A stretch of 64,000 nt of DNA, from the NCBI GenBank assembly GCA_963798455.1, contig CAWCTD010000003.1:1674001-1738000 (forward strand), read 5' to 3'. A program made the position numbers and the translations under genes. Each line of letters begins with the position of its first letter. Position 1 is the stretch's first letter. This DNA comes from CAWCTD01 sp963798455 (GTDB taxonomy: Bacteria; Acidobacteriota; Terriglobia; Bryobacterales; Bryobacteraceae). Under the pieces are notes generated by a model. It was not told the DNA's origin and ran no database searches. It saw only the letters and a program-made list of their open reading frames with translations. Shown piece after piece: positions 39,725 to 48,595 of this stretch.

Positions 39725-40802
39725 TCTGGCCGCATCCGCCAGCATGCGGGCAGCCGTGTACAAAGGCACCGGCACGATGTCGGTGGAATGGGTGCCGACG
39801 CCCCGGATCGGTCCCGGCGAGATCCTGGTCAGGGTGGAGAGTTGCGGCATTTGTCACACCGACCTGAAGAAGGTCGAGCACGATCTGCTGCCGCCGCCCC
39901 GCATCTTCGGGCATGAGATGGCAGGTGTCGTCGCCGCCGCGGGAGAGGGCGCGGAGCGGTTTGCGCCGGGCGATGCCGTGGTTGTTTTTCATCACATCCC
40001 CTGCTCGCATTGCTTTTACTGCAGTCGCAAGCTTTACGCCCAGTGCCCGACGTACAAGAAAGTGGGCGTCACGGCGGGCTTTGAGCCGGCTGGCGGAGGC
40101 TTCTCGGAGTACGTAAGGGTGATGGATTGGATCGTCCAAAGGGGGGTGGAGAGGATCCCCCACGGAGTCCCCTTTGACCGTGCCTGTTTCGTGGAGCCCG
40201 TCAATACCTGCTTGAAGGCGGTCGAACAGATTGAGTTGGAGCCGGACGAGTTGGTCGTGATCCTGGGACAGGGCCCCATCGGGTTGATGTTCACCATGCT
40301 GGCCAACCGCACGGGGGCGAGAATCGTCACCACGGACATGATCAGCCGGCGGAGGGACCTCTCGCTTGTAATGGGGGCGATAGCGGCATGGGACCCCCGG
40401 GACACGGATGTGGTCAAGCAGGTTGCCTCGATGAGTGAAGGCAGGGGAGCAGACGCCGTGATTGTGGCGGCCTCCGCCCCCGGGATTACGGATCAGGCCA
40501 TGGCGTGCTCTCGTCCAGGATCACGAATCCTCCTGTTTTCACAGACTTCCCACCGGGAGAGGATCGAGATGTCGGGCGCGGACATCTGCGTCGGTGAACG
40601 CAGAATTGTGGGGTCCTACAGCGCTTCCATCGACCTCCAGGAGGAATCGGCGAGGCTGGTATTCAGCGGGGAATTGCCGGTGGAGCGGCTCATCAGTCAC
40701 CGCTTGCCGCTGGAGGAGATCGGGCTGGGGATCGACATGGCGTTGCATCCGGACGAGCACTCATTGAAAATTATTGTTCAACCACAAAGGCGGGCCTCGT
40801 GA
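39705..40802 (+). CDS. Zinc-type alcohol dehydrogenase (MDR), hopanoid operon, first copy
   Basis: 365 residues. ESCGICHTD and GHEMAG carry the catalytic zinc ligands, CSHCFYCSRKLYAQC is the four-Cys structural zinc lobe, and ILGQGPIGLMFTMLA is the nucleotide-binding turn. An aspartate in TTDMIS suggests NAD. TTG 39705 is chosen for its AGGAG site six bases upstream; ATG at MRAAVYKG, 13 codons on, is an alternative. It is transcribed with the hopanoid genes and overlaps the second dehydrogenase by four bases (GTGA). Its substrate is not known; reduction of the ribosyl side chain is one possibility. Confidence 0.83.
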   Translation: MLTVDSSLAASASMRAAVYKGTGTMSVEWVPTPRIGPGEILVRVESCGICHTDLKKVEHDLLPPPRIFGHEMAGVVAAAGEGAERFAPGDAVVVFHHIPCSHCFYCSRKLYAQCPTYKKVGVTAGFEPAGGGFSEYVRVMDWIVQRGVERIPHGVPFDRACFVEPVNTCLKAVEQIELEPDELVVILGQGPIGLMFTMLANRTGARIVTTDMISRRRDLSLVMGAIAAWDPRDTDVVKQVASMSEGRGADAVIVAASAPGITDQAMACSRPGSRILLFSQTSHRERIEMSGADICVGERRIVGSYSASIDLQEESARLVFSGELPVERLISHRLPLEEIGLGIDMALHPDEHSLKIIVQPQRRAS

Positions 40803-41839
40803 GAACAGAGATGATGGCCGCCGTGCTATACGGCAAGGAGCACTTGCGCGTAGAGCCGGTGGCGGTTCCCAAGATCGACAAGGGCGACATTTTGGTTCGC
40901 GTCAAGGCGGCTCTCACCTGCGGCACGGACGTGAAGGTGTTCCTGCGCGGGTATCACGCAAGGATGATTGTCCCGCCAGCGGTATTCGGGCACGAGTTGG
41001 CGGGTGATGTCGTCGCAGTGGGTGAAGGCGTGACCGAATTTCGGCCCGGGCAGCGCGTGGTCGCGGCGAACTCCGCCCCCTGCCACGCCTGCTACTACTG
41101 CCTGCGAGGAGCGGAGAACTTGTGCGAGAACCTGCTCTTCAACAACGGGGCTTACGCGGAGTACATTCGAATCCCGTCGCGCATCGTCAGGAAGAACACC
41201 TACGCGATCCCGGACCACGTGGGCTATCAGGATGCCGCGCTGACGGAGCCGCTGGCGTGCGTGCTCCGCGGCGTGGAAGAGACGGGCATCCGGCCGGAGG
41301 ACACGGTAGCGGTCATCGGCCTGGGCCCTATCGGGCTGATGTTCGTGCGTCTGGCCAAGATCTATGGCGCGCGGGTGATCGCACTCGGCCGCCGGCAGCC
41401 GCAGCTCGAGCGTGCGGAACGGATGGGGGCCGAGAAAGTAGTGGAGGTGACCGAGGCCGTGGACCCGGTCAAAGTGGTCAGGCAGCTCACCGGAAACCGG
41501 GGCGTGGACGTCGCCATCGAGGCGGTCGGCACGCCCGCCACCTGGGAGACGGCGATTCAGATGGTGCGAAGAGGCGGCACCGTCAACTTTTTTGGCGGTT
41601 GTCCGAGCGATGGCCGGATTACCCTCGACACTTCCCTCATGCACTACTCCGAGATCACCTGCAAGGCGAGTTTCCATCACACGCCGAGCCACATACGCCG
41701 GGCGCTGGAACTCATCAGCGAAGGCAACGTCACGGCGCGCGACTTCGTGAAGAGCGCGGAACCCCTCGCGAACCTGCTCGAAGTGATGCGATACCTGACC
41801 AGTCACAACGGGCACCTGAAGACGGCCATCATCCCGTAG
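40799..41839 (+). CDS. Zinc-type alcohol dehydrogenase (MDR), hopanoid operon, second copy
   Basis: 346 residues, a paralog of the gene before it. TCGTDVKVF and GHELAGDVV hold catalytic zinc ligands, CHACYYCLRGAENLC the structural zinc, and VIGLGPIGLMFVRLAK the nucleotide-binding turn; IALGRRQPQLERA suggests an Arg that could favour NADPH. SFHHTPSHIRRALELI near the end is typical of threonine/sorbitol dehydrogenase relatives. The GTG start overlaps the stop of the first copy, so the two are probably co-translated. They may form a heteromer or act in succession on a hopanoid intermediate. Confidence 0.83.
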   Translation: MRTEMMAAVLYGKEHLRVEPVAVPKIDKGDILVRVKAALTCGTDVKVFLRGYHARMIVPPAVFGHELAGDVVAVGEGVTEFRPGQRVVAANSAPCHACYYCLRGAENLCENLLFNNGAYAEYIRIPSRIVRKNTYAIPDHVGYQDAALTEPLACVLRGVEETGIRPEDTVAVIGLGPIGLMFVRLAKIYGARVIALGRRQPQLERAERMGAEKVVEVTEAVDPVKVVRQLTGNRGVDVAIEAVGTPATWETAIQMVRRGGTVNFFGGCPSDGRITLDTSLMHYSEITCKASFHHTPSHIRRALELISEGNVTARDFVKSAEPLANLLEVMRYLTSHNGHLKTAIIP

Positions 41840-41864
41840 CGGGGCGGAAGGCGAAAGTGGGCAG

Positions 41865-42794
41865 GTGAGTCGAGCGACGGTTTTCCTACCACCCCGTGAA
41901 TTCGTCCGGTCGCCCGAGGCGCTTTCCCGCGCCTGGTCCCCCGCCGAAGCCGATGCCTACACGCGCTGGCTGGCGACACGTCACTACGAGAATTTCCATG
42001 TGGTGAGCTTCCTGCTTCCCCGGCGGCTGCACCAGGATTTCTTCAATGTGTACGCGTTCTGCCGCTGGGCCGATGACCTGGGCGACGAAATCGGCGACCG
42101 GGTTGAAAGCGAGCGGCTGCTGGAATGGTGGGAAAGGCAACTCCAGGACATGTACCGCGGGGAGGCCAGCCACCCGGTGTTTGTGGCGCTCCAGAGCACG
42201 GCAGCCCGGCACGGCCTGCCGATTGAGCCGTTCCGGGACTTGATCCGCGCCTTCGTGCAGGACCAGAGAGTGAATCGCTACAACACTTACGACGAGTTGT
42301 TCGCCTACTGCCGGTGGTCCGCCAATCCCGTGGGAAGGTTGGTCCTGTATCTGTGCGGCTACTCCGACGACCGGCGCCAGAGGCTGTCGGACGCGACATG
42401 CACGGCGCTGCAACTTGCCAATTTCTGGCAAGACGTGTCCGTGGACCTGGACAAAGGCCGTCTGTACCTCCCCCTCGAAGTTCTCGAACGGCACGGCTGT
42501 CCCGTGGAGGAGGTGCTCGGCCGGCACGCCACGCCTTCTTTTCGCCTGGCCCTGAAAGAGGCGGTTGAGGTGGCGCAAAAGCTCTTCCTGGAAGGCCTGC
42601 CCCTGGCCCGGGCCGTGGATCGAAGGCTGGCGGTGGACTTGGAATTGTTCAGCCGGGGTGGGATGCGCATTCTGGACAAGATCCAGCGCCAGGACTACGA
42701 CGTCTTCTCCAGGCGGCCGGCGATCTCCAGGAGTGAGCGCGTCTGGCTGCTGGTCGCAAGCATGGCGCGGGCGGCTTTCTCGAAGGCGGCATGA
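41865..42794 (+). CDS. hpnC: Hydroxysqualene synthase
   Basis: 309 residues of the squalene/phytoene synthase fold. The first Asp-rich motif is ADDLGDEIGD, the second NFWQDVSVDLDKGR; both bind diphosphate through magnesium. HYENFHVVSFLLP and FLEGLPLARAVD are typical of HpnC, which converts presqualene diphosphate to hydroxysqualene. GTG start at 41865. It overlaps hpnD by four bases (ATGA). HpnE, needed next to give squalene, is not found in the window. Confidence 0.92.
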   Translation: MSRATVFLPPREFVRSPEALSRAWSPAEADAYTRWLATRHYENFHVVSFLLPRRLHQDFFNVYAFCRWADDLGDEIGDRVESERLLEWWERQLQDMYRGEASHPVFVALQSTAARHGLPIEPFRDLIRAFVQDQRVNRYNTYDELFAYCRWSANPVGRLVLYLCGYSDDRRQRLSDATCTALQLANFWQDVSVDLDKGRLYLPLEVLERHGCPVEEVLGRHATPSFRLALKEAVEVAQKLFLEGLPLARAVDRRLAVDLELFSRGGMRILDKIQRQDYDVFSRRPAISRSERVWLLVASMARAAFSKAA

Positions 42795-43657
42795 AGACAG
42801 ATCTTGAGGGATCTTTTGCGTACTGCCGGCGGGTCACCCGGCGGCGGGCCCGGAACTTCTACTACTCGTTCGTCCTGTTGCGGCGCGCGGAGCACGACGC
42901 CATGTGCGCGGTTTACGCCTTCATGCGCTACTGCGACGACCTGAGCGACGACTGTCTCCCCGATCCCGAACAGGCGCGGCGACTCATGACCAGATGGCGG
43001 GCCGACCTGGAGGCCGCTCTCGGCGGCCTCCCCGGCGATCATCCTGTCTGGCCGGCCTTCTGTTCCGTGGTGGAGCGGTACCAGATCCCGCACGATTACT
43101 TTCGGGACATGATCGATGGCGTGGCCTCCGACCTCGCCCCGCGCGAGTTCAAGACCTTCGAGGAGTTATATCGGTACTGTTACCGTGTCGCCTCCGTGGC
43201 GGGCCTGTCGGTCATCCACATCCTGGGCTTCGAGTCCGCGCAGGCGCCGCTGCTGGCCGAGAAATGCGGCGTGGCCTTCCAACTGACCAACATTCTTCGC
43301 GACGTGCGGGAGGACGCCGGCCGCGGGCGCGTGTACTTCCCCGTGGAGGATCTTGAGCGGTTCAGCGCGAGCCGGGACGACATCCTGGCGGGCCGGGCGG
43401 GCGAAGGCTTCCGTCAACTCATGCGGCTGGAAGCGGAGCGGGCCAAGACGTACTACCTGGAGGCGGCGCCTTTGGTGGGCCTGGTGCGCAAGAGGAACCG
43501 GGCGGCCCTGTGGGCGCTGATCGAGATCTACCGGCGGCTGCTGGAGAAGATCGAGCACTCCGGCTTCGACGTCTTGCGGCGCCGCATCCACCTGAGCGCG
43601 ACGGAAAAGTGCTGGGTGGTCGCCAGCGCAGCCGTGCGGCGATTTGCATCCTGTTAG
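42791..43657 (+). CDS. hpnD: Presqualene diphosphate synthase
   Basis: 288 residues, paralog of hpnC. The motifs are RYCDDLSDDCLPD and NILRDVREDAGRGR; TRRRARNFYYSFVLLRRAEHDAMCAVYAFM is the characteristic N-terminus. HpnD condenses two farnesyl diphosphates to presqualene diphosphate. With HpnC it forms the plant-independent bacterial squalene route (HpnC/D/E). It is complete and of family length. Confidence 0.92.
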   Translation: MKTDLEGSFAYCRRVTRRRARNFYYSFVLLRRAEHDAMCAVYAFMRYCDDLSDDCLPDPEQARRLMTRWRADLEAALGGLPGDHPVWPAFCSVVERYQIPHDYFRDMIDGVASDLAPREFKTFEELYRYCYRVASVAGLSVIHILGFESAQAPLLAEKCGVAFQLTNILRDVREDAGRGRVYFPVEDLERFSASRDDILAGRAGEGFRQLMRLEAERAKTYYLEAAPLVGLVRKRNRAALWALIEIYRRLLEKIEHSGFDVLRRRIHLSATEKCWVVASAAVRRFASC

Positions 43658-43672
43658 ACTGAAGGTAACGGC

Positions 43673-44650
43673 ATGTTATCGATCGTCATTCCGGTCCACA
43701 ACGAAGAGCCGTCGATCCTGCCTCTGTACGACCGTCTCACCAGAGTGCTCGAGTCCGTCAGAAAGCCGTACGAGATCATCTTCGTGGATGACGCTTCGAC
43801 GGATCGCAGCTTCGACCTGCTCTCCAACCTCGTCGAGACCGACGCGAGGCTCAAGGTGATCCGGCTGCGGCGGAACTTCGGCCAGACGGCCGCTCTGGCG
43901 GCGGGGTTCCACGAGGCGCACGGAGAGGTGGTGGTCTCCATGGACGGCGATCTCCAGCACGACCCGGAGGATCTGCCCGCGCTGATCTCCAAGATCGATG
44001 AGGGATATGACATTGCCAGCGGCTGGCGAAAGCACCGCGTGGACAACGCGCTCACCCGCAAGCTGCCCTCCCGCATCGCCAATTGGATGATGGCCAAGGC
44101 GTCCGGCGTGGACCTGCACGATTTCGGCACCACCTTCAAGGCGTACCGTGCCGAGATCCTGAAGGACGTCAATCTCTACGGTGATCTACACCGCTTCATC
44201 CCCGCGCTGGCGAGCTTTTATGGCGCGCGAATAGCAGAGGTGCCGATTCACAACACGGTCCGCCTCAACGGCGGATCGCATTACGGGCTCGGCAGGACGC
44301 TCAACGTGCTTTTCGACATTGTCACCGTCAAGTTCCTGTTGAGCTACTTCACGCGGCCGATGCATTTCTTCGGGAAGCTCGGGCTGGCCAGCACGGCGAC
44401 CGGGGGGGGGATGCTGGCATACATTCTGCTGCGCAAAATGACCGGGCACGAGATCCTGATCGAGCACGGACCGCTGATGCTTGCCGGCGCCCTGCTGCTG
44501 CTGGCAGGCCTGATGATGTTCAGCACGGGATTGCTGGGCGAGGTCCTGATGCGAACGTATTTCGAGAGCCAAGGCCGCCGCATCTATGCCGTCAGAGAGA
44601 TCTTGTGCCGGCGCGAGCCGCCCGTGAAAGACGCGGGTCAGAGGGCGTAG
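43673..44650 (+). CDS. GT2 glycosyltransferase with two C-terminal membrane helices
   Basis: 325 residues. A family 2 domain: SIVIPVHNEEPS, VDDASTDRS and MDGDLQHDP (the DxD-like metal site), then GWRKHRVDNAL. Two hydrophobic helices follow (LGLASTATGGGMLAYILL and MLAGALLLLAGLMMFSTGLL), as in the dolichyl- or undecaprenyl-phosphate sugar transferases (ArnC/GtrB type). It would move a sugar from a nucleotide donor to a lipid carrier or acceptor at the inner membrane. It is the last gene of the hopanoid operon, 15 bases after hpnD, so it may glycosylate a hopanoid side chain or serve another lipid. Confidence 0.8.
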   Translation: MLSIVIPVHNEEPSILPLYDRLTRVLESVRKPYEIIFVDDASTDRSFDLLSNLVETDARLKVIRLRRNFGQTAALAAGFHEAHGEVVVSMDGDLQHDPEDLPALISKIDEGYDIASGWRKHRVDNALTRKLPSRIANWMMAKASGVDLHDFGTTFKAYRAEILKDVNLYGDLHRFIPALASFYGARIAEVPIHNTVRLNGGSHYGLGRTLNVLFDIVTVKFLLSYFTRPMHFFGKLGLASTATGGGMLAYILLRKMTGHEILIEHGPLMLAGALLLLAGLMMFSTGLLGEVLMRTYFESQGRRIYAVREILCRREPPVKDAGQRA

Positions 44651-44672
44651 CCGGCCACCCCGGACCCCGCGG

Positions 44673-45491
44673 CTAGAGCGGTTGAGACCGATTCCAATGT
44701 TGCTCGAAAAGGCCCTTCATGGCCTCCCCCAAACCGGGGTGGTCGAACAGCAGGGCCGTCCAGGTCGGCTTGGTGATGACCGGGTCGAGAAGCGCGATGA
44801 GACCTCTGCAGCCGTCGAATAGAGCCAGTTTCAAGGGGAGGGGCGCCGCCCGGCGCACCTGAACTCCCGCATCCGTGAGTTTCTCGAGGCGGCGCAGGCG
44901 GGGTTCATCGAGAGCCGTCGCATCCGCGATCACGCGGCAGGCGACCCCGCGCTGGCTGGCCGCCCTGACGAGTTGGTCATCGAGTGGATCCGCCGCATAG
45001 GGTGGACGAAGGAACTCCTGGTACTGGGTCGTTGCGTCCACCAGCATGCGGCGATACTGGGCGGCGGACTGCGCGGGCTCGCCGATGATTGTCAGAAAAT
45101 CCAGCGTTCCTCGCTCCCCTCTTCCTTCCGAGTAGGCCGCCGTCAGATCCTCCATCAGAGCAGAAGCCAGACATCCCTGCTCCGTGAGCCCCTGTTCGGC
45201 CCGCCGCCGCAGGCGCGCAATGTAACAGGGGAGCGCCAGCGCCGGCTCGACGGCGGAGAACAGCTTGGTCTTCTCCTGGATTACCTGCGCGAAGCCCTTC
45301 TCCACCAGGCTGTCCAGGACCTCATATACCTTCTGCCGCGGCACGCGCGCTCGCGCGGCCAGTTCGAGAGCCTTGAAACGAGGATGCCCAACCAGAACCA
45401 GGTAGGAACGCGCCTCGTAGGCGTTCAGTCCGATCTGCTGCAACCTCCTCCAAAACGTTTGGAAGTCCATCGCGGCGACGTTGTGACTCAT
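44673..45491 (-). CDS. TrmB-family transcriptional regulator
   Basis: 272 residues from ATG 45491. The N-terminal winged helix (LQQIGLNAYEARSYLVLVGHPRFKALELAARARVPRQKVYEVLDSLVEKGFAQV) is the TrmB DNA-binding domain. The C-terminal part (ARLRRRAEQGLTEQG.. and VACRVIADATALDEPRLRRLEKL) fits the TrmB effector domain. Members respond to sugars or other small molecules. The start lies four bases after the gmd stop on the same strand, so the two are probably an operon. It converges on the hopanoid operon; whether it controls it is unknown. Confidence 0.75.
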   Translation of the reverse strand: MSHNVAAMDFQTFWRRLQQIGLNAYEARSYLVLVGHPRFKALELAARARVPRQKVYEVLDSLVEKGFAQVIQEKTKLFSAVEPALALPCYIARLRRRAEQGLTEQGCLASALMEDLTAAYSEGRGERGTLDFLTIIGEPAQSAAQYRRMLVDATTQYQEFLRPPYAADPLDDQLVRAASQRGVACRVIADATALDEPRLRRLEKLTDAGVQVRRAAPLPLKLALFDGCRGLIALLDPVITKPTWTALLFDHPGLGEAMKGLFEQHWNRSQPL

Positions 45492-45495
45492 AGCA

Positions 45496-46482
45496 CTACC
45501 CAAGAGGAACCCCCATCAGACGGCAGTCGGCCTCAACCATCTCCCGCACCAGGTCTTCGAAGCTGATGTCGTAAGACCACCCCAGCGTCTGCCTGGCCTT
45601 GGTGCAATCCCCCAGCAGCAGGTTCACCTCGGCAGGCCGGTACAGGGTGGTGTCAGTCACCACATAGTCCCGGTAGTCGAGCCCGGCGATGGAGAAAGCC
45701 AGTTCAGCGAACTCCCGCACGGAATGCGCCTCACCCGTCGCGATCACGTAATCGTCGGGTTCCGGCTCCTGGAGCATCCTCCACATGGCTTTGACATACT
45801 CCCGCGCGTGCCCCCAGTCGCGCCTTGCTTCCAGGTTGCCCAGGCGCAACTCCTTGGCTCTTCCCGCCTTGATTCGGGCTACGCCGGAGGTGATCTTGCG
45901 GGTCGCGAACTCGTAGCCCCGGCGCGGAGACTCGTGGTTGAACAGGATGCCGTTCGAGCAGTGCATCCGGAATGCCTCCCGGTAGTTCCGCGTCAAGTCA
46001 AAACCCGCCACCTTGCTGATCCCGTACGAGGACCGGGGGTGGAAACGCGTCTTCTCGCTCTGAGGGACCTCCTCGGCATGGCCGAACATCTCGCTGGAAC
46101 CGGCGAAATAAAAGCGGCAGTCGCGGGCCATGTGCTTGAGCCCGGCCAGCAGGAAGTGCGTGCCGTTGATGTTGGCATTCAACGTGGAGAACTCGTCGTC
46201 GAACGAGTAGCTCACAAAGCTTTGAGCCGCGAGGTGATAGCACTCGTCGGGCCGGACTGCGTCCACAACCTGGTGGATGCTGGCGTAGCTTTCCATCGAG
46301 GCGGCGTGCAAATGCAGCCGGCCCAGCGCGTTGATGAGACGTGAGAGCCGGTGCTCGGGGTCTTCCAGCGCCACCCGGCGGACCACGCCGTGAACTTCAT
46401 AACCCTTCTCCAGCAGCAACTCCGCGAGGTAGGAGCCGTCCTGTCCCGTAATGCCCGTGATTAGCGCACGCCTGCCCGGCAT
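45496..46482 (-). CDS. gmd: GDP-mannose 4,6-dehydratase
   Basis: 328 residues from ATG 46482 (GTG 46500 would add six). The Rossmann motif ITGITGQDGSYLAELLLEKGYEVHGVVRR, HLAAQSFVSYSFDDE, FAGSSEMFG, SSYGISKVAGFDLTRNYRE (catalytic Tyr-x3-Lys), FNHESPRRG and RRDWGHAREYV are all typical. It makes GDP-4-keto-6-deoxymannose, precursor of GDP-fucose, GDP-rhamnose or perosamine for surface glycans. No partner epimerase/reductase is next to it. Confidence 0.93.
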   Translation of the reverse strand: MPGRRALITGITGQDGSYLAELLLEKGYEVHGVVRRVALEDPEHRLSRLINALGRLHLHAASMESYASIHQVVDAVRPDECYHLAAQSFVSYSFDDEFSTLNANINGTHFLLAGLKHMARDCRFYFAGSSEMFGHAEEVPQSEKTRFHPRSSYGISKVAGFDLTRNYREAFRMHCSNGILFNHESPRRGYEFATRKITSGVARIKAGRAKELRLGNLEARRDWGHAREYVKAMWRMLQEPEPDDYVIATGEAHSVREFAELAFSIAGLDYRDYVVTDTTLYRPAEVNLLLGDCTKARQTLGWSYDISFEDLVREMVEADCRLMGVPLG

Positions 46483-46544
46483 AAGAGTCGATGGTATCAC
46501 GCTGGATCAAAGATCCACTGTGTCGTGGCCGGCCCCGAAGGTTG

Positions 46545-46550
46545 TATACT
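46545..46550 (+). promoter_or_regulatory. Possible -10 box (TATACT) of the metallophosphatase gene
   Basis: TATACT with a preceding TTG lies 48 bases before the ATG at 46598 in the gmd/phosphatase divergent gap. The -35 region is weak (GTGTCG at about 46520). Confidence 0.3.
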
Positions 46551-46597
46551 GCTCCCAGGCCGGGGGAGCACCGGCTCAGTCCGCAAGAGAGGTGGAC

Positions 46598-47821
46598 ATG
46601 CATCGACGGACCTTCTTGGCAACAGCAGCGGCCCTTACCGCGTTCGGCGCGGCCTCGCTGCTGGCTCAGCAACAAGCCCCCGCCTCGGGGAGCGAACCGC
46701 TCAGGATCGTCACCGGGCCGTATCTTCAGAGCGCCTCGGAGACCGCCACGACGATCATGTGGATCACCAATCGGAACGCCACAGGCGTGGTGGAATTCGG
46801 CCCTCGGAACGGGGAGTCTAAGACGGTCGGCAACAGTCACGATGGGCTCATCGACGGCAACGAGCGCGTCCACAGAGTCGCGCTTACGGACCTCAGCCCC
46901 GGCTCCGCCTACCGCTATCGCGTGGTGTCGCGCGACATTCTCAGTTTCGGGTCCAACAAAGTGGATTTCGGCGAGACGGTATCGAGCGGGTTCCAGGAGT
47001 TCCGCACCTTCGACCGGCGGAAGCAGGAGTTCGCGTTCCTGGTCTTCAACGACATTCACGACACGCCGGCAACCTTCCCCGACCTGCTGAAAGTGAACGG
47101 CGACCGTGGCTATGACTTCGTGGTTCTGAACGGCGACACTGTGAGCGACCTCGACAAGGAGGGCCGGATCACCGCCATACTGGACCAGGCCGTCTCGGGC
47201 TTCGCCTCGCGAATCCCGATGATCTGGGCGAGGGGAAACCACGAGACGCGCGGCGGCTTCGCGCGACAGTTCCCGGCGTACCTCGCTTCACCCAACGGGC
47301 GGTACTTCTATTCGTTCGATGACGGCCCGGTCCATTTCATCGTGTTGGACACGGGGGAAGACAAGCTCGACAGCCACCCCGAATACAGCGGCTTGGCCGA
47401 CTTCTCCCGATACCGGAGGGAAGAGGCGGAATGGCTCAGGGCCGAGGTCAAGACCGACGCCTTCCGCCGCGCCCGGTTCCGCGTGGTATTCGCTCACATG
47501 CCTTTCCCCACCGCCCCCGCGGCGCAACGCGCCGGCGGCGCTCCAAGTCCATTCACGGGGATGGAGGATGACTTCCAGAATTTCGGCGCGATCCTGGAAC
47601 AGGCCGGGATCGACATGATGATCTCGGGGCACGTCCACACCCCCGCCATCATCGATCCGGAGCCCGGCCGGCACGACTACCCCATCGTCCGCGGCGGCGG
47701 ACCGAAGGCGCAAGGCAGGACCCTCATCCGCGTGGACGTGAAAGCTCGTGCGCTGGAGGCGACCATCCTGCGGCCGGATGGCGCCACTTTCGCCACCTGC
47801 AAGGTGGACGAGCAACGCTGA
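46598..47821 (+). CDS. Exported metallophosphoesterase, purple-acid-phosphatase-like
   Basis: 407 residues. A Tat-like leader (HRRTFLATAAALTAFGAASLLAQ) precedes a fibronectin-type N-terminal domain (VTGPYLQSASETATTIMWITNRN.., HRVALTDLSPGSAYRYRV), then the metallophosphatase domain: FNDIHD, VVLNGDTVSD, MIWARGNHETRG, VFAHMPF and MISGHVHTPAII, which give the two-metal ligand set. The first block has FNDIHD in place of the usual DxH. The enzyme would act on phosphate esters outside the cytosol. Ribosome site GAGAGGTGG before the ATG. Confidence 0.82.
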   Translation: MHRRTFLATAAALTAFGAASLLAQQQAPASGSEPLRIVTGPYLQSASETATTIMWITNRNATGVVEFGPRNGESKTVGNSHDGLIDGNERVHRVALTDLSPGSAYRYRVVSRDILSFGSNKVDFGETVSSGFQEFRTFDRRKQEFAFLVFNDIHDTPATFPDLLKVNGDRGYDFVVLNGDTVSDLDKEGRITAILDQAVSGFASRIPMIWARGNHETRGGFARQFPAYLASPNGRYFYSFDDGPVHFIVLDTGEDKLDSHPEYSGLADFSRYRREEAEWLRAEVKTDAFRRARFRVVFAHMPFPTAPAAQRAGGAPSPFTGMEDDFQNFGAILEQAGIDMMISGHVHTPAIIDPEPGRHDYPIVRGGGPKAQGRTLIRVDVKARALEATILRPDGATFATCKVDEQR

Positions 47822-47841
47822 CCTTCGGCTCTACTTGTTTC

Positions 47842-48234
47842 CTACGAGCAGCGCACAGGGTGTATGTCGGTTTGAGAAAAATCCTCGCCGACGAACAGCA
47901 GCGGCTCGCCCTTCGACCGCGCCAAGGCGTAGGAGGCGCAGTCGCCGAAGTTGAGCTTGGCCGGGTGGCGCCCGCGGCCGTACAGAAGCCAGGCCCGCTG
48001 CGCGATAGCCAACTGCGCGGAGTCGAAGGGGACCTGGTCGAATTGAAACTCGGAGAAGAACAGAGTGGGTTCTACGACAGCAGCCGGGCCGCGGCGGGTG
48101 CCGAGGACGCAAGTCGCCTCCAGGACGGACACCGTGGAAATGAGGCGGATAGAGTCCTCCGAAACGGCGAGCCGCAATACCGCCGCCGTGTCCTCGTTCT
48201 GTAGCAGGGCCAGAAGGGCAGAAGTGTCAATCAC
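47842..48234 (-). CDS. vapC: PIN-domain toxin, VapC type
   Basis: 130 residues. VIDTSALLALL, the Glu in SVLEATCVLG, and NFGDCASYALARSKGEPLLFVGEDF give the acidic residues of the PIN nuclease site. GTG 48234 starts inside the end of the antitoxin gene, overlapping by eight bases, as usual for vapBC. It probably cleaves tRNA or other RNA when free of VapB. Confidence 0.85.
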   Translation of the reverse strand: MIDTSALLALLQNEDTAAVLRLAVSEDSIRLISTVSVLEATCVLGTRRGPAAVVEPTLFFSEFQFDQVPFDSAQLAIAQRAWLLYGRGRHPAKLNFGDCASYALARSKGEPLLFVGEDFSQTDIHPVRCS

Positions 48235-48508
48235 CAACCAGATAGCCCTCCGGGCCATAGCCCAGGATCTCGTCCTCGGAGCGCCTGTCTAACAAAGGCA
48301 GCGCGGACACCCTGCGGGCGAACTCTTCCATGCGCTGCACTTCGTTCGTGACACCCTTCCGTGGATCCTGACGGTCGAGCTCGGCACGAACTGCGTTCAG
48401 CACTGCGGCCGTGATTGTCGTCCCCTGCAATCTCGCCAGCCGAGCCGCGGCTCGATGCACCTCGGGATTCTCGATGTTTAGGGAGACTGGTTGCTTCCTC
48501 CGAGGCAT
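48227..48508 (-). CDS. vapB: VapB-type antitoxin
   Basis: 93 residues from ATG 48508 with GAGG eight bases upstream. The N-terminal LNIENPEVHRAAARLARLQGTTITAAVLNAVRAEL is the PSK/Rv0623-like ribbon-helix-helix segment, followed by a long C-terminal tail that would wrap the toxin. It precedes vapC and overlaps it by eight bases. Confidence 0.82.
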   Translation of the reverse strand: MPRRKQPVSLNIENPEVHRAAARLARLQGTTITAAVLNAVRAELDRQDPRKGVTNEVQRMEEFARRVSALPLLDRRSEDEILGYGPEGYLVGD

Positions 48509-48595
48509 GTTCTTTACCTCTTTACCATGTTCTACCACTACAGACAGGGAGGTCGGTGAACCCTTGGCCCGGTACTTTGGCCGGCGACGGCTGGA

